A stretch of DNA of 64,000 bases, taken from contig NZ_JODR01000002.1 of the NCBI RefSeq assembly GCF_000725885.1, forward strand, positions 248,001-312,000. Reading direction: 5' to 3'. Source of the DNA: Streptomyces albus subsp. albus (lineage in GTDB: Bacteria; Actinomycetota; Actinomycetes; Streptomycetales; Streptomycetaceae). The translations under genes and the position numbers were made by a program. A model generated the notes under the pieces. The model had not been told where the DNA came from. It worked only from the letters and a program-made list of their open reading frames with translations, and made no database searches. Of the stretch, positions 26,119-35,701 are shown piece after piece (the stretch's first letter is position 1; each line of letters begins with the position of its first letter).

Positions 26119-27104
26119 CACCGCGTCCGTCCGGGCCCGGGCAGGACCGGGCCGCCGCCTCCTCGGCCGGGGGCGGCGGCCCGGTTCCGCTCGCCGCGGC
26201 GCTCGGGGCCGGTCCGGTCCTGCTCGACGGCGGACTGTCCAACCAGCTGGAGGCCCAGGGCCACGACCTGGCCGACGAGCTGTGGTCGGCCAGGCTGCTG
26301 GCCGAGGCACCCGGGGAGATCGAGCGGGCGCACGCCGCGTATCTGGCGGCGGGGGCACGCGTGCTGATCACCGCCAGCTATCAGGCGTCCTTCGAGGGGT
26401 TCACCCGGCGCGGGCTGCCGCCCGGCCGGGCCCGGGAGCTGTTCGGCCGCAGCGTACGGCTGGCCCGCCGGGCGGCGTCCCGTGCGGCCGGGCCGGTGTG
26501 GGTGGCCGCGTCCGTCGGCCCGTACGGCGCGGTCCTGGCGGACGGCAGCGAGTACCGGGGCCGGTACGGGCTGGACGTGGCGGAGCTGGCCGCCTTCCAC
26601 CGGCCGCGGATCGAGGCACTGGCCGAGGCCGGGCCCGATGTGCTCGCGCTGGAGACGGTGCCCGACGTGGTGGAGGCCGAGGCGCTGCTGCGGGCGGCGG
26701 ACGGCTGCGGGGTGCCGGTGTGGCTGAGCTACACGGTCGCGGGTGGCCGCACCCGGGCCGGGCAGCCGCTGGCGGAGGCGTTCGCCGTGGCGGCACACGA
26801 TCCGCAGGTCATCGCGGTCGGCGTCAACTGCTGCGAGGCCGGCGAGGTGGAGGCGGCACTGGAGGCGGCGGCGCACGCCTGTCCGGGCCTGCCGCTGGTG
26901 GCGTACCCGAACAGCGGTGAGGGCTGGGACGCCGAGCGGGCCGCCTGGACGGGGGCGCCGTCGTTCTCGGCGTCGGCGGCCCGTGGCTGGGTGGCGCGCG
27001 GCGCACGCCTGGTCGGCGGCTGCTGCCGGGTGGGTCCCGACGGGATCGCCGCGCTGGATGCCGCGCTGCGCCGGGCGGCGGGGCCGGGCCCGGCTGACGT
27101 CTGA
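26115..27104 (+). CDS. mmuM: Homocysteine S-methyltransferase
   Basis: A 329-residue zinc-dependent methyltransferase: [17 protein letters not shown] near the N-terminus and the zinc ligands [10 protein letters not shown] and [11 protein letters not shown]. MmuM uses S-methylmethionine (or SAM) to methylate homocysteine to methionine. It starts with GTG overlapping the LLM gene's stop (GTGA), so the two are coupled. The first 30 residues are Gly/Ser/Pro-rich and may be dispensable. Confidence 0.88.
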   Translation: MTPRPSGPGQDRAAASSAGGGGPVPLAAALGAGPVLLDGGLSNQLEAQGHDLADELWSARLLAEAPGEIERAHAAYLAAGARVLITASYQASFEGFTRRGLPPGRARELFGRSVRLARRAASRAAGPVWVAASVGPYGAVLADGSEYRGRYGLDVAELAAFHRPRIEALAEAGPDVLALETVPDVVEAEALLRAADGCGVPVWLSYTVAGGRTRAGQPLAEAFAVAAHDPQVIAVGVNCCEAGEVEAALEAAAHACPGLPLVAYPNSGEGWDAERAAWTGAPSFSASAARGWVARGARLVGGCCRVGPDGIAALDAALRRAAGPGPADV

Positions 27105-27119
27105 CGGCCGTGTCCGGAT

Positions 27120-27148
27120 CCTCGCGGGTGCGGGGGTGCTCCGCGAGG
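27120..27148 (+). promoter_or_regulatory. Inverted repeat in the arcA 5' region
   Basis: Perfect 8-bp arms CCTCGCGG (27120-27127) and CCGCGAGG (27141-27148), 13-base spacer, ending eight bases before the arcA ATG. It may be an operator or an RNA hairpin near the ribosome site. Confidence 0.5.
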
Positions 27149-27156
27149 ATGAGCGC

Positions 27157-28404
27157 ATGGGATTCCATGTCGACTCCGAGACCGGGCGGCTGCGCCGCGT
27201 CATCGTGCACCGGCCGGGCCTAGAGATGAAGAGGCTCACCCCCACCAACAAGGACGACCTCCTCTTCGACGACGTGCTGTGGGTCCGGCGCGCCCGCCAG
27301 GAGCACGACGCGTTCGCCGGCGCGCTGCGCTCCTTCGGGGTCGAGGTGCTGCTGTTCGCCGACCTGCTGGCGGAGGCGCTGGAGGTGCCCGCGGCCCGCG
27401 CGCTGGTCCTGGACCGGGTCTTCGACGAGCGCGAGTACGGGCCGCTGGCCACCGGTCATCTGCGGGACTCCTTCGACCGGATGCCGACCGCCGAGCTGAC
27501 CGAGGCGCTGATCGGCGGTATGACCAAGCGGGAGTATCTGGAGCGCTGCGCGGAGCCGGCCTCGGTGCGGTTCCACGTGATGGAGGCGGACGATTTCCTG
27601 CTGGCCCCGCTGCCGAACCACCTGTTCACCCGCGACACCTCCGCCTGGGTCTACGACGGGGTGTGCATCAACGCGATGCGGTGGCCGGCGCGGCAGCGCG
27701 AGACCGTCCATTTCGAGGCCGTCTACCGGCACCATCCGCTGTTCGCGGCCGAGGCGGCGTCCGGGGGTTTCCACACCTGGGCCGGGGGCGCGTCGGGTTC
27801 GCCGTCCACGATCGAGGGCGGGGACGTGCTGGTGCTGGGCAACGGCGCGGTGCTGGTGGGGATGAGCGAGCGGACGACGCCGCAGGCGGTCGAGAAGCTG
27901 GCCCGGGGGCTGTTCGCGCGGGGCTCGGCGCGCACGATCGTGGCGCTGGACATGCCCAAGCGGCGGGCGTTCATGCACCTGGACACGGTGATGACGATGG
28001 TCGACGGGGAGACGTTCACCCAGTACGAGGGGCTGGGGATGCTCCGCTCGTACACCATCGAGCCGGGCCCGGACGGGGCCGGCGGGCCGGAGCTGAAGGT
28101 GTCCGACCATCCGCCGGAGCACATGCACCGGGCCATCGCCGCCGCGCTGGGCCTGGACCGGATCCGGGTGCTGACGCCCACCCAGGACGTGCGGGCCGCG
28201 GAGCGCGAGCAGTGGGACGACGGGTGCAACGTGCTGGCGGTGCGGCCGGGCGTGGTGGTGGCCTACGAGCGGAACATGACCACCAACACCCATCTGCGCA
28301 GGGAGGGTATCGAGGTGGTGGAGATCCCCGGCAGCGAACTGGGGCGGGGCCGCGGCGGGCCGCGGTGCATGAGCTGCCCGGTGGAACGTGACCCGGTGGG
28401 GTGA
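27157..28404 (+). CDS. arcA: Arginine deiminase
   Basis: A 415-residue amidinotransferase-fold enzyme converting arginine to citrulline and ammonia. Motifs: [51 protein letters not shown] and the catalytic cysteine in [15 protein letters not shown]. Length and ends fit the family. It precedes ornithine carbamoyltransferase and a cationic amino-acid permease on the same strand, making an ADI-like set; no carbamate kinase is in the window. Confidence 0.95.
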   Translation: MGFHVDSETGRLRRVIVHRPGLEMKRLTPTNKDDLLFDDVLWVRRARQEHDAFAGALRSFGVEVLLFADLLAEALEVPAARALVLDRVFDEREYGPLATGHLRDSFDRMPTAELTEALIGGMTKREYLERCAEPASVRFHVMEADDFLLAPLPNHLFTRDTSAWVYDGVCINAMRWPARQRETVHFEAVYRHHPLFAAEAASGGFHTWAGGASGSPSTIEGGDVLVLGNGAVLVGMSERTTPQAVEKLARGLFARGSARTIVALDMPKRRAFMHLDTVMTMVDGETFTQYEGLGMLRSYTIEPGPDGAGGPELKVSDHPPEHMHRAIAAALGLDRIRVLTPTQDVRAAEREQWDDGCNVLAVRPGVVVAYERNMTTNTHLRREGIEVVEIPGSELGRGRGGPRCMSCPVERDPVG

Positions 28405-28453
28405 GCCCGGCCTGCGGGCGGGCCGGGGCCGGGCAGATGCCGCCCCGGGGCAA

Positions 28454-28491
28454 CTCGCATAGAGATTCGTGGGACTGTATACAATTGCGGG
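28454..28491 (+). promoter_or_regulatory. Pair of ARG-box-like sites upstream of argF
   Basis: Two 18-bp sites with the ARG-box plan of 5-bp half-sites four bases apart: CGCAT-AGAG-ATTCG (half-sites 28456-28469) and TGTAT-ACAA-TTGCG (28476-28489), 20 bp centre to centre. Paired boxes are typical for ArgR. The segment is clearly AT-richer than its surroundings. It lies 33 bases before the argF start. Confidence 0.55.
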
Positions 28492-28523
28492 CGACAGCGA
28501 AGGCAGCGCGAGCAAGGAGCACC

Positions 28524-29534
28524 ATGGGAGCAGACCTTTCAGGCCGCCACTTCCTCAAGGAGCTGGACCTCACCCCCGAGGAGTTCCGCGGCCTCCTCTC
28601 GCTCGCGGCCGAACTGAAGGAGCAGAAGCGGACCGGCACCGAGAGCGACCACCAGCGGTTGCGCGGCCGGAACATCGCCCTCGTCTTCGAGAAGGCCTCC
28701 ACCCGGACGCGCTGCTCGTTCGAGGTGGCCGCCGCCGACCAGGGCGCCCGCACCACCTACCTCGACCCGTCCGGCTCGCACCTGGGCAGCAAGGAGTCCG
28801 TCAAGGACACCGCCCGCGTGCTGGGCCGGATGTACGACGCGATCCAGTACCGGGGCAGCGGCCAGCAGATCGTCGAAGAGCTGGCCGCGCACGCCGGGGT
28901 GCCCGTCTACAACGGGCTGACCGACGAGTGGCACCCCACCCAGATGCTGGCGGACGTGCTCACGATGACCGAGCACGCGCCGCGGGGCCGCGCCCTGGAG
29001 GAGCTGTCGTACGCCTACCTGGGCGACGCCCGCAACAACATGGGCAACTCCTACCTGGTGACGGGCGCGCTGCTGGGCATGGACGTCCGGATCGTGGCGC
29101 CGCGCTCGCTGTGGCCCGAGGAGCCGGTGATCGCACAGGCCCGCGAGCTGGCGGAGGGCACCGGGGCACGGATCACCCTTACGGAACAGATCGAGGAAGG
29201 CGTGCGCGGCGCGGACTTCCTCGCCACCGATGTGTGGGTCTCCATGGGGGAGCCGCAGGAGGTGTGGGACGAGCGGATCGCGCTGCTGCGGCCGTACGCG
29301 GTGACGATGGACGTGCTGCGCGCCACCGGCAACCCGGACGTACGGTTCCTGCACTGCCTGCCCGCCTTCCACGACCTGGGCACGGCGGTGGCCCGGCAGA
29401 TCCACGAGCGGCACGGGTTGACCTCGCTGGAGGTCACCGACGAGGTCTTCGAGTCGGAGCACTCGGTCGTCTTCGACGAGGCGGAGAACCGGATGCACAC
29501 CATCAAGGCGGTGCTGGTCGCCACCCTCGGCTGA
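28524..29534 (+). CDS. argF: Ornithine carbamoyltransferase
   Basis: A 336-residue OTC: carbamoyl-phosphate motif [49 protein letters not shown] and the ornithine-site [10 protein letters not shown]. The length matches the long (arcB/argF) form. ATG at 28524 follows AAGGAG. Beside arcA it can run catabolically, splitting citrulline to ornithine and carbamoyl phosphate; the ARG-box-like pair upstream points to arginine control. Symbol argF or arcB cannot be settled from sequence. Confidence 0.94.
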   Translation: MGADLSGRHFLKELDLTPEEFRGLLSLAAELKEQKRTGTESDHQRLRGRNIALVFEKASTRTRCSFEVAAADQGARTTYLDPSGSHLGSKESVKDTARVLGRMYDAIQYRGSGQQIVEELAAHAGVPVYNGLTDEWHPTQMLADVLTMTEHAPRGRALEELSYAYLGDARNNMGNSYLVTGALLGMDVRIVAPRSLWPEEPVIAQARELAEGTGARITLTEQIEEGVRGADFLATDVWVSMGEPQEVWDERIALLRPYAVTMDVLRATGNPDVRFLHCLPAFHDLGTAVARQIHERHGLTSLEVTDEVFESEHSVVFDEAENRMHTIKAVLVATLG

Positions 29535-29625
29535 GGTGACGGAGCCCGTCGGCAGGGGCGGGCGTGTGCGCATCACCGACCGGGGTCGCCCGGCCGGTGT
29601 GTCCGTGGTCAGCCGGCCGGGCGTG

Positions 29626-29667
29626 TGTGCATAGTCATACGCATAAACGAGGGACCATGCATAAACG
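29626..29667 (+). promoter_or_regulatory. ARG-box-like site and GCATAAACG repeats upstream of the permease
   Basis: TGCAT-AGTC-ATACG (29628-29641) has the ARG-box plan. GCATAAACG occurs at 29641-29649 and again at 29659-29667, 18 bp apart. It shares the GCAT words of the site upstream of argF, so co-regulation by ArgR is plausible. Confidence 0.45.
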
Positions 29668-29690
29668 GCCGTTACGATGGAGTAAGCCTC

Positions 29691-29720
29691 GAAGGGTCCG
29701 GGCCACCGCCCGGACCCTTC
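29691..29720 (+). terminator. Hairpin in the permease leader (possible attenuator)
   Basis: Perfect 13-bp stem, arms 29691-29703 and 29708-29720, CACC loop, then CTTGTG. It stands between the putative operator and the permease start at 29779. It could terminate argF transcription or attenuate permease transcription. Confidence 0.65.
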
Positions 29721-29778
29721 CTTGTGGGCGTTCGCGCCCACCCGTGCACGACCCCCGCACTGTTACGGAAGTCCCCCC

Positions 29779-31263
29779 ATGCCCCGCACCGGCCTGCGCC
29801 TCAAGTCCCCCGAACAGCTGGTCGCCGAATCCGGCGCCGATCTGGAGGGACACGGCCTCAAGCGCACCATCGGCCCGTTCCAGCTCGTGTGCTTCGGCAT
29901 CGGCGCGATCGTCGGCACCGGCATCTTCGTCGGGCTGTCCGACACCGTGGCCGAGGCCGGCCCCGCGGTGATCGTCTCCTTCTTCCTGGCGGCCCTGACC
30001 TGCGTGTTCACCGCCTTCTCCTTCGCCGAGCTGGGCGGCGCCATCCCCGTCTCCGGCAGCTCGTACTCCTACACCTACGCCTCGCTCGGGGAGCGCGCCG
30101 CCTTCCTCGTGGGCTGGTGCCTGCTGCTGGAGTACGGCGTCTCCGTCTCGGCCGTGGCCATCGGCTGGGGGCAGTACCTCAACGAACTGCTGGAGAACAC
30201 CGTCGGCTGGCGCATACCCTCCGCCCTGGCCGACGCACCGGGGCACGGCGGCATCGTCAACGTACCCGCGGTGATCGTGATGCTGCTCGCCGCCGTCCTG
30301 CTGGTGCGGGGCATCCGGGAGAGCGCACGGGCCACGGCGGCGATGGCCGTCATCAAGGTCGGCATCCTGGTGCTGTTCTGCGCCATCGCCTTCACCGCCT
30401 TCAAGGCCGGCAACCTGATGCCCTTCGCCCCCGCGGGCATCGGCGGCATCGGCGCCGGCGCCTCGCTGGCGTTCTTCTCCTTCATCGGATTCGACGCCAT
30501 CTCCACGGCCGGCGAGGAGGTCAAGAACCCCCGCCGCAACATCCCCCTCGCCATCCTGGTGACGATCGGCTGCGTGGCCCTGCTGTACTGCCTGGTGTCC
30601 GTCGCGGCACTCGGCGCGATGCCGTGGGAGCAGGTCGGCGGCAAGCCCGCCGCGCTCTCGCTCATCGTCAACCACGCCACCGGCTCGACCTTCGGCTCCA
30701 CCGTCATCGCGCTGGGCGCGGTGGTCGCCATCGCCTCGGTGGTACTGGCCGTGATGTACGGGCAGACCCGCATCCTGATGTCGATGTCCCGCGACGGGCT
30801 GATGCCCAAGGTCTTCGAGCGCATCTCGCCCAAGACCTCCACCCCCGTGGCCAACACCTGGATCGTCGCCGTCGTCTTCGCGGTGCCCGCCGCCGTCGTC
30901 CCGCTGGACGTGGTGCTGGACATGACCGTGATCGGCACCTTGGCGATCATGGCGGTGGTGAACATCTGCGTCCTCGCCCTGCGCCGCTCCCACCCCGGCC
31001 TCCAGCGCCGCTTCCGGGTGCCGTTCTACCCGGTGGCGCCGCTGCTGGGCGTCGCCTTCAGCCTCTACCTGATGTACGGGCTGCCGCTGCTCACCTGGAT
31101 CCAGTTCGCCGTCTTCGTCGCGATCGGCCTGGTGCTCTACTCCTGCTACGGGCGGCGCCGCTCCCGGCTGGGGAACGCACGGCCCGCCGACCGGAGCGGG
31201 GAGACGGAGCAGGGCTCCGAGGCGGGGGCGCCCCCGTCCGCGGTGACGGCCCCGCGCCCCTGA
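29779..31263 (+). CDS. Cationic amino acid/APC-family permease
   Basis: A 494-residue APC transporter with about 12 membrane segments. The first helix has the family consensus FGIGAIVGTGIFVG, followed by ELGGAIPVSGSSYSYTYA, AFFSFIGFDAISTAGEEVKNPRR and YGQTRILMSMSRDGLMPKVF. It belongs to the CAT/YfnA subgroup. Next to arcA-argF and behind an ARG-box-like site, arginine/ornithine uptake or exchange is the likely role. ATG 29779 has only a weak GGAAG upstream. Confidence 0.9.
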   Translation: MPRTGLRLKSPEQLVAESGADLEGHGLKRTIGPFQLVCFGIGAIVGTGIFVGLSDTVAEAGPAVIVSFFLAALTCVFTAFSFAELGGAIPVSGSSYSYTYASLGERAAFLVGWCLLLEYGVSVSAVAIGWGQYLNELLENTVGWRIPSALADAPGHGGIVNVPAVIVMLLAAVLLVRGIRESARATAAMAVIKVGILVLFCAIAFTAFKAGNLMPFAPAGIGGIGAGASLAFFSFIGFDAISTAGEEVKNPRRNIPLAILVTIGCVALLYCLVSVAALGAMPWEQVGGKPAALSLIVNHATGSTFGSTVIALGAVVAIASVVLAVMYGQTRILMSMSRDGLMPKVFERISPKTSTPVANTWIVAVVFAVPAAVVPLDVVLDMTVIGTLAIMAVVNICVLALRRSHPGLQRRFRVPFYPVAPLLGVAFSLYLMYGLPLLTWIQFAVFVAIGLVLYSCYGRRRSRLGNARPADRSGETEQGSEAGAPPSAVTAPRP

Positions 31264-31336
31264 CCCGGGCGGGCGCCGCGCCCGGCGGGACGGGCGCGGC
31301 CCGCGCCTTCCCTCCCGCAGCGCCACGGAAGTGCCC

Positions 31337-32464
31337 TCATCTGGCGCGTTTGCGTCCTCTGCGGGCGATCTCCTCCTCGCTCAGCCGCCGCAGCAGCTCC
31401 ACACGGGCCGCGAACTCCGGGTCCTGCTCCTCTTCGTCCTCGTCGTCCTCCACCAGACCGCCCTCGGCCCGCAGCCGCTGGTCCTGGACCATCACCGGCT
31501 CGTCCGGGTCGTAGTCACTGGGCCGGGGCCCCTCCGGACCGTCGGGGCCGATCCGGACGAACCGCTCGACGCGGACGAGCCGCAGATGGCGTCCGGCGAA
31601 GCTCAGTTCGACGCCGCGCTCGGCGTCGAGCCGGTCGGCTGCCTCCTTGTAGACGGCGCGGGTCTCCTCGTCCAGCCCCTGCATGGCGGGCGCGAGCACC
31701 CGCAGCAGCATCGTGAGCGCGTCGCGGGCCTCCTGCGGGGTGCCGCTGTCACCCGTCTCCGAGCGCCAGGCGCCGCCCTCCTGCTCCGCGAAGAGGAACG
31801 CGGGTGGCAGCAGCACCCCGCCCGGATGCGTCACGGCGGCTCTGCGCGCGTCCGCGCGGACCTGCGGCGGGTCGCCCTCGCGGTGCGCGAGGGCGAGCAG
31901 TTCCGCCTTGAGGACACCCTCGGAAGGGCCGGTGGGGATGACGGTGTCGAGGACGAAACCCTCCGTACGGTCGGGCAGCCGGCCGCCGGCCCCCGGTTCG
32001 GCCGGGTCCGGGTCGGAGGGGCGCGGCGGCTCGGGGCCGTCACGCCCGGCACGGATGACGTTCTCGGCGCGCACCACGCGGTACCGGTCGCCCAGGACGG
32101 TCAGCTCGTCCAGCGGCTCCCAGTCGAGGCGCTCGGCCGCCGCCCGGCAGGCCGCGCAGGTCTCCGCCTCGCCCGCCTCCTCGGCCTCGTGGGCGCGGCG
32201 GCGGAAGTGGGAGGCCAGCGAGTCCCGCGCGGTCTGCGGGGTGGGCGCGCCGAAGGACGGCAGCAGCTGCCAGCCGCCCTCCTGCCGTTCCCGGGCGACA
32301 CCGAAGACGGGCCGGAAGCCCATCAGCACCGGGTACCGCTCGCGTGCCCGCCACGCCTCCTCGTCCGCCATCGCCGCCACGGGCTCCACGACGGGTGCCA
32401 CCCGGATCGTCCGGTAGGCCGGCACCTCGTCACTGTCGGCATCGCTGTCCCGCTCACCATGCAT
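31337..32464 (-). CDS. DUF5954-like protein
   Basis: A 375-residue acidic protein, not membrane-bound. It has two homologous halves: PVLMGFRPVFGVARERQEGGW in the first, and the paired blocks YRVVRAENVIRAGRDGPEPP and LRLVRVERFVRIGPDGPEGP. CAAC in the first half is the only Cys pair. The C-terminus is a Glu/Asp run followed by a basic tail (RRGRKRAR). It matches the streptomycete DUF5954 type as I remember it; function unknown. Confidence 0.75.
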   Translation of the reverse strand: MHGERDSDADSDEVPAYRTIRVAPVVEPVAAMADEEAWRARERYPVLMGFRPVFGVARERQEGGWQLLPSFGAPTPQTARDSLASHFRRRAHEAEEAGEAETCAACRAAAERLDWEPLDELTVLGDRYRVVRAENVIRAGRDGPEPPRPSDPDPAEPGAGGRLPDRTEGFVLDTVIPTGPSEGVLKAELLALAHREGDPPQVRADARRAAVTHPGGVLLPPAFLFAEQEGGAWRSETGDSGTPQEARDALTMLLRVLAPAMQGLDEETRAVYKEAADRLDAERGVELSFAGRHLRLVRVERFVRIGPDGPEGPRPSDYDPDEPVMVQDQRLRAEGGLVEDDEDEEEQDPEFAARVELLRRLSEEEIARRGRKRAR

Positions 32465-32697
32465 GCGGCAAGTATGCGCGCGACTACCGTACGTACGGGG
32501 CGAGTTGGCCGCACTCCCCCGCCCCGCGAAAACCGGTCATGCGTCCGGACACCCCCACCCGGGTGAGCAAGGGGCACACGGCTGCCGATTCCCCCACTTT
32601 TCACACGAACCGGCCACTGCTGGAGCACGTCCTGAGGACCAACAGAGCTGTCACATCATGATGCGAGCCGACAGCCAAGGGCAGGGACGACCGCTTC

Positions 32698-33204
32698 TCA
32701 CAGTTTGCCGAGCGTCACTCCGCGCCAGGTCCAACCGGCCTGGAGAACGGTGTTCCGAAGAGGTTCCTTCAGCTCCCCGCTGTCGAACCGAAAGTCCTCC
32801 GTGACTTCGAGGCCGCCACCGTCCTCCTTCCGCCCGATCGTCCACCGGAAGGACTTCTGATTGACCGGCCCGCGCCCGTACTCCTTCGACACCGGGACAC
32901 CTTCGACCCACTGGATCTTCCATTGCTCCTCGAGCGCGCGCACCTCGTTGTCAGCGGGAACGAGGCGCATACGGATCCGGATGCGGCGGCTCAGCCGAGT
33001 GCGGGCGAAGAACGACTGCCAGGCTGGCTCCGTCAGCCGCCATTCCGCCACCAGGTGCGCGCCCTCCCCGGCGCCGTAGCGCACCACGTAGGGAACCTCA
33101 GGCCCGTTGAGGCCGAGCAGCATGATCTTCAATTCCTCAGCAGACCGCAGCGGAACATCACTGCTGGGGCGTTTCGTGCCGTTCAGTTTGTCGAAGAAGC
33201 CCAT
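32698..33204 (-). CDS. Hypothetical protein, secretion-cassette gene 4
   Basis: A 168-residue cytoplasmic-looking protein beginning MGFFDKLNGTKRPSSD. It is mixed alpha/beta and rich in Trp, with basic segments (RLSRRIRIRMRLVP). No family recognised. ATG 33204 looks like a natural start but has only a weak ribosome site; an in-frame start at 33249 would add 15 residues. It is last in a four-gene minus-strand cassette around a WXG100-type protein. Confidence 0.65.
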   Translation of the reverse strand: MGFFDKLNGTKRPSSDVPLRSAEELKIMLLGLNGPEVPYVVRYGAGEGAHLVAEWRLTEPAWQSFFARTRLSRRIRIRMRLVPADNEVRALEEQWKIQWVEGVPVSKEYGRGPVNQKSFRWTIGRKEDGGGLEVTEDFRFDSGELKEPLRNTVLQAGWTWRGVTLGKL

Positions 33205-33264
33205 AACCAACCTATTGGGTGTCATTGCTGTACGAACGGTCGTGTTCATTTTGGCGACAGCGCA

Positions 33265-33759
33265 TCACGAGGCGGCTCCGGTGTCCGGGCGCACGCTGCG
33301 TACGAGGGACTGGAAACCCTCCACAACGGAGGGGTACTGGACTGCGGTCGCGGTGAGCGTGAGCTGGAGCACCGCTCGCCCGTTCGAGTCGCCGTCCAGC
33401 ATGGCCAGATACACCTGCGACTGGACAAGATCACGCCGACCGCCGCCGACGACAGCCGAGAAGCAAATCGTCTGCGCTAGACCAGGCACATCGCATGACC
33501 CGACTTCTTTGCGGTCGACCACTTTCACTGACTCGGCCACGGCGCGAATGCGTTGTACCGATGCAACGGCAATCTCGGCCAGCGAGGCATCGTCTGGATG
33601 ATACTCACCGCTGATGGAAATATTTGCAGTGAACCCGGCATCAGACTGCGCATGGACTGCGACGAAAGCCACGTCCGAAACGCCCACGCTGTCCGGGGGC
33701 GCCGTCCCCCAGCCGTCAGGCAGTTGGAATGTGATGGGTACCGGAAGACTCGTGGGCAT
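33265..33759 (-). CDS. DUF1795/LpqN-like protein, cassette gene 3
   Basis: A 164-residue protein with the PsbP/DcrB-like plan of beta-strands after PITFQLPDGWGTAPPDS, and ANISISGEYHPDDASLAEIAVASVQRI. No signal peptide is visible, so a cytoplasmic form is likely. In actinomycetes such proteins accompany type VII secretion substrates and may be chaperones or immunity-like partners; that role is inference. GAAGGGA lies upstream of ATG 33759. It follows the WXG100-type gene by 23 bases. Confidence 0.65.
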   Translation of the reverse strand: MPTSLPVPITFQLPDGWGTAPPDSVGVSDVAFVAVHAQSDAGFTANISISGEYHPDDASLAEIAVASVQRIRAVAESVKVVDRKEVGSCDVPGLAQTICFSAVVGGGRRDLVQSQVYLAMLDGDSNGRAVLQLTLTATAVQYPSVVEGFQSLVRSVRPDTGAAS

Positions 33760-33782
33760 TTCGTGGAGTCCCTTCTCGAGCG

Positions 33783-35087
33783 TCAGAGCAGGCCTGTGAT
33801 GGTCTTCTTCAATGATCCGGCCATGTCTCCCACCGCATCGGCTGCATCGTTCGCGGTGTCGGCCACCTTGCCTGGATCGATGACGATTTCCGCACCCACC
33901 TTGCCTCCAACAATCGGTGATGCACCCAGGTCAGCCCCTATATGGAACTTGCCGTCGTCATTCTTCTCCCCGAATGTGAGGTCCGCTTCCACGCCCGGGC
34001 CGGCCCACGCCTCTCCCGTCGCACCGATGCTTATCCCGCCAGCTTCGGCACCTCCAGCCGCGCTGACCTTACCCCCGGCAAACGCTTTTCCACCGGCGCT
34101 GAATCCGTCAGCCCCCAGGCTGACGTTGGCACCGGCCTCCCCGCCCGTGAAGCCGGTGCCCCGACCATATATGCCTGCGAAATCGGACTCGAAGCGTCCC
34201 TCGGTGAATGCTCTGAGACCACCGGACACTTCAGCGGTTCCGTCGATTCCCGCCTCAGTGATCCCGCCACTCGCTGACGCTCGGACGCCTCCGTTGGCAT
34301 CGGCAATTCCGGACAGTTTCATTTCTCCCCGGGTGAGCGAGCCTTGCGCCGTCACATGGAAAAGGTCGGCATACGCCTTGGCCATGCCTTGCCTACCGTA
34401 GCCGGGTCCGGACAGTGTGACGTCGGCGCCAGGGCCTGTGGCGTCGAAAGAACCCTTGGAGACCCATCCGTCGATCTTTGTGCGGGTCGGGCGCGCTGAA
34501 CCCGCCGTTTCCAGGTCACTCTCAGCGTGCGCATTGAAACCGCCGATGCCGTCACCGTCTGTCGATAGGTCACTCACAGCGCGGACGAGCGCCCGCTTCA
34601 CCTTCTGGTCAGCTTCGTCCACAGCTTTGACAGCCTTAGCGATCTTGTCGGTCCACGCCTGCGCTGCCTCCACACAGGCTGCGGAGTGACCGGGATCGTT
34701 ACCGGCGGTTCGTTTCTTGTCAGACCCCACATAGGTGGCGACGCCCGAGCTGTCGACCTCGTAGCCCCTGTCCTCGGCGTCGGTAACAAGATCCCGCACG
34801 ACCTCCCGCAACCGCGTCAGCTCAACGTGAGCCTGGCGCAGGAGGCTGGCGACTGCCAGTGCCTCTGTCTCAGCTGCGGCGAACTCGAAAGCTGTGGATC
34901 GGGCATTCATCTGGTGGGCACTGAAAGATTCCCCTTGCCAATTACCGTTGGCCAGGGCACGCGGAACATGCTTTACGTAAGCGCCCATCAATTCACCGAA
35001 GCGCTCCCCCATGTGTTGCCATGCCTTGGCCAAATCCACCAACTGGGAAAGGTCGGCGCTCATCACGTCCTGGTAGCCCAGCGGCAT
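33783..35087 (-). CDS. WXG100-type secreted protein with Gly-rich repeat domain
   Basis: A 434-residue protein. Residues 1-110 form a helical hairpin with the turn GNWQGESF (W-x-G), as in type VII secretion substrates. Residues about 210-400 are a Gly/Ala-rich repeated domain (GGKAFAGGKVSAAGGAEAGGISIGATGEAWAG read in pieces) like the glycine-rich passenger regions of large actinobacterial polymorphic exoproteins. The end is a short helix (TANDAADAVGDMAGSLKKTI). No C-terminal toxin motif is visible. The start at 35087 follows a G-run and GAG. Secretion by an Esx system elsewhere in the genome is inference. Confidence 0.72.
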   Translation of the reverse strand: MPLGYQDVMSADLSQLVDLAKAWQHMGERFGELMGAYVKHVPRALANGNWQGESFSAHQMNARSTAFEFAAAETEALAVASLLRQAHVELTRLREVVRDLVTDAEDRGYEVDSSGVATYVGSDKKRTAGNDPGHSAACVEAAQAWTDKIAKAVKAVDEADQKVKRALVRAVSDLSTDGDGIGGFNAHAESDLETAGSARPTRTKIDGWVSKGSFDATGPGADVTLSGPGYGRQGMAKAYADLFHVTAQGSLTRGEMKLSGIADANGGVRASASGGITEAGIDGTAEVSGGLRAFTEGRFESDFAGIYGRGTGFTGGEAGANVSLGADGFSAGGKAFAGGKVSAAGGAEAGGISIGATGEAWAGPGVEADLTFGEKNDDGKFHIGADLGASPIVGGKVGAEIVIDPGKVADTANDAADAVGDMAGSLKKTITGLL

Positions 35088-35111
35088 GATTCTCCCCCCC
35101 CCCAACCGCAC

Positions 35112-35672
35112 TTACAGGTGGTCGAGCCCACTGGGCAGGGGCCGTCGCCCCTCATCCGACAAGCTGCTCTCCGGCGCGGCAGCGATTTCCCGTCCTTGGG
35201 CGATATCACGTTCCTGGAGGAGATTCTTCGTGCCCCTCAACGCCTGCAGCTCCCCCTGCAGCCTGGACACCAGGCGTAGCACTTGAGCCTCCCAGACTGA
35301 TAGCGCTTCTGACATCGCTTTCGCTGTGGCCCAGTCGGAAAGCCCTTGCAGGCCGGTATCCGGCTGGAGAGCCGTCACTCCCGGAGCCTGCGGCCCAAGG
35401 AACGACGGAGCCACTTTGCCGCCGCCCTCCCCCATACGTCCGGCAGCCTGCGTATCGGGCAGCAATTGCTCTGTCAGGAACTTCACCGCCCGTTTCTTGT
35501 CGCTCCGCGAGCTCGCAAGCGTCTCCGGTCCTTTCTGGCCTCTATGGCCGCCTGCTCCGTCCAACTGCACACGCTGCTGCACAGCATCGTCGGAAATCAG
35601 AACAATCCCCGCCCTCGCTTGGCCCTTCAAAGTCCGCGCCACGACCGGCACCCGGAAGATACTTCGGTTCAT
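35112..35672 (-). CDS. Hypothetical protein, cassette gene 1
   Basis: Up to 186 residues. The C-terminal third (MSEALSVWEAQVLRLVSRLQGELQALRG read in pieces) is a predicted coiled coil resembling Esx-type helices; the middle is Gly/Pro-rich. It is the first gene of the cassette, 24 bases before the WXG100-type gene. The start is uncertain: ATG 35672 abuts a TATTAT box, so transcription may begin at or after it, and a GTG near 35651 is possible. Confidence 0.55.
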   Translation of the reverse strand: MNRSIFRVPVVARTLKGQARAGIVLISDDAVQQRVQLDGAGGHRGQKGPETLASSRSDKKRAVKFLTEQLLPDTQAAGRMGEGGGKVAPSFLGPQAPGVTALQPDTGLQGLSDWATAKAMSEALSVWEAQVLRLVSRLQGELQALRGTKNLLQERDIAQGREIAAAPESSLSDEGRRPLPSGLDHL

Positions 35673-35701
35673 AATACAAGTTGCCCAGCGCGACAAGTCA
35701 A
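35671..35701 (-). promoter_or_regulatory. Sigma-70-like promoter of the secretion cassette
   Basis: On the minus strand TTGACT (35701-35696) and TATTAT (35676-35671) are 19 bp apart; TGTATT at 35678-35673 gives 17 bp. AT-rich for this genome. It abuts the first ATG of the cassette, suggesting a leaderless message or a later start. Confidence 0.5.

Noticed and set aside
29657..29971. Arg/Lys-rich leader peptide reading MHKRPLRWSKPRRVR ahead of the permease
   Set aside because: Tempting as an attenuation leader, but the frame runs far past the permease start and over the hairpin, with no early stop, so classical attenuation does not fit.
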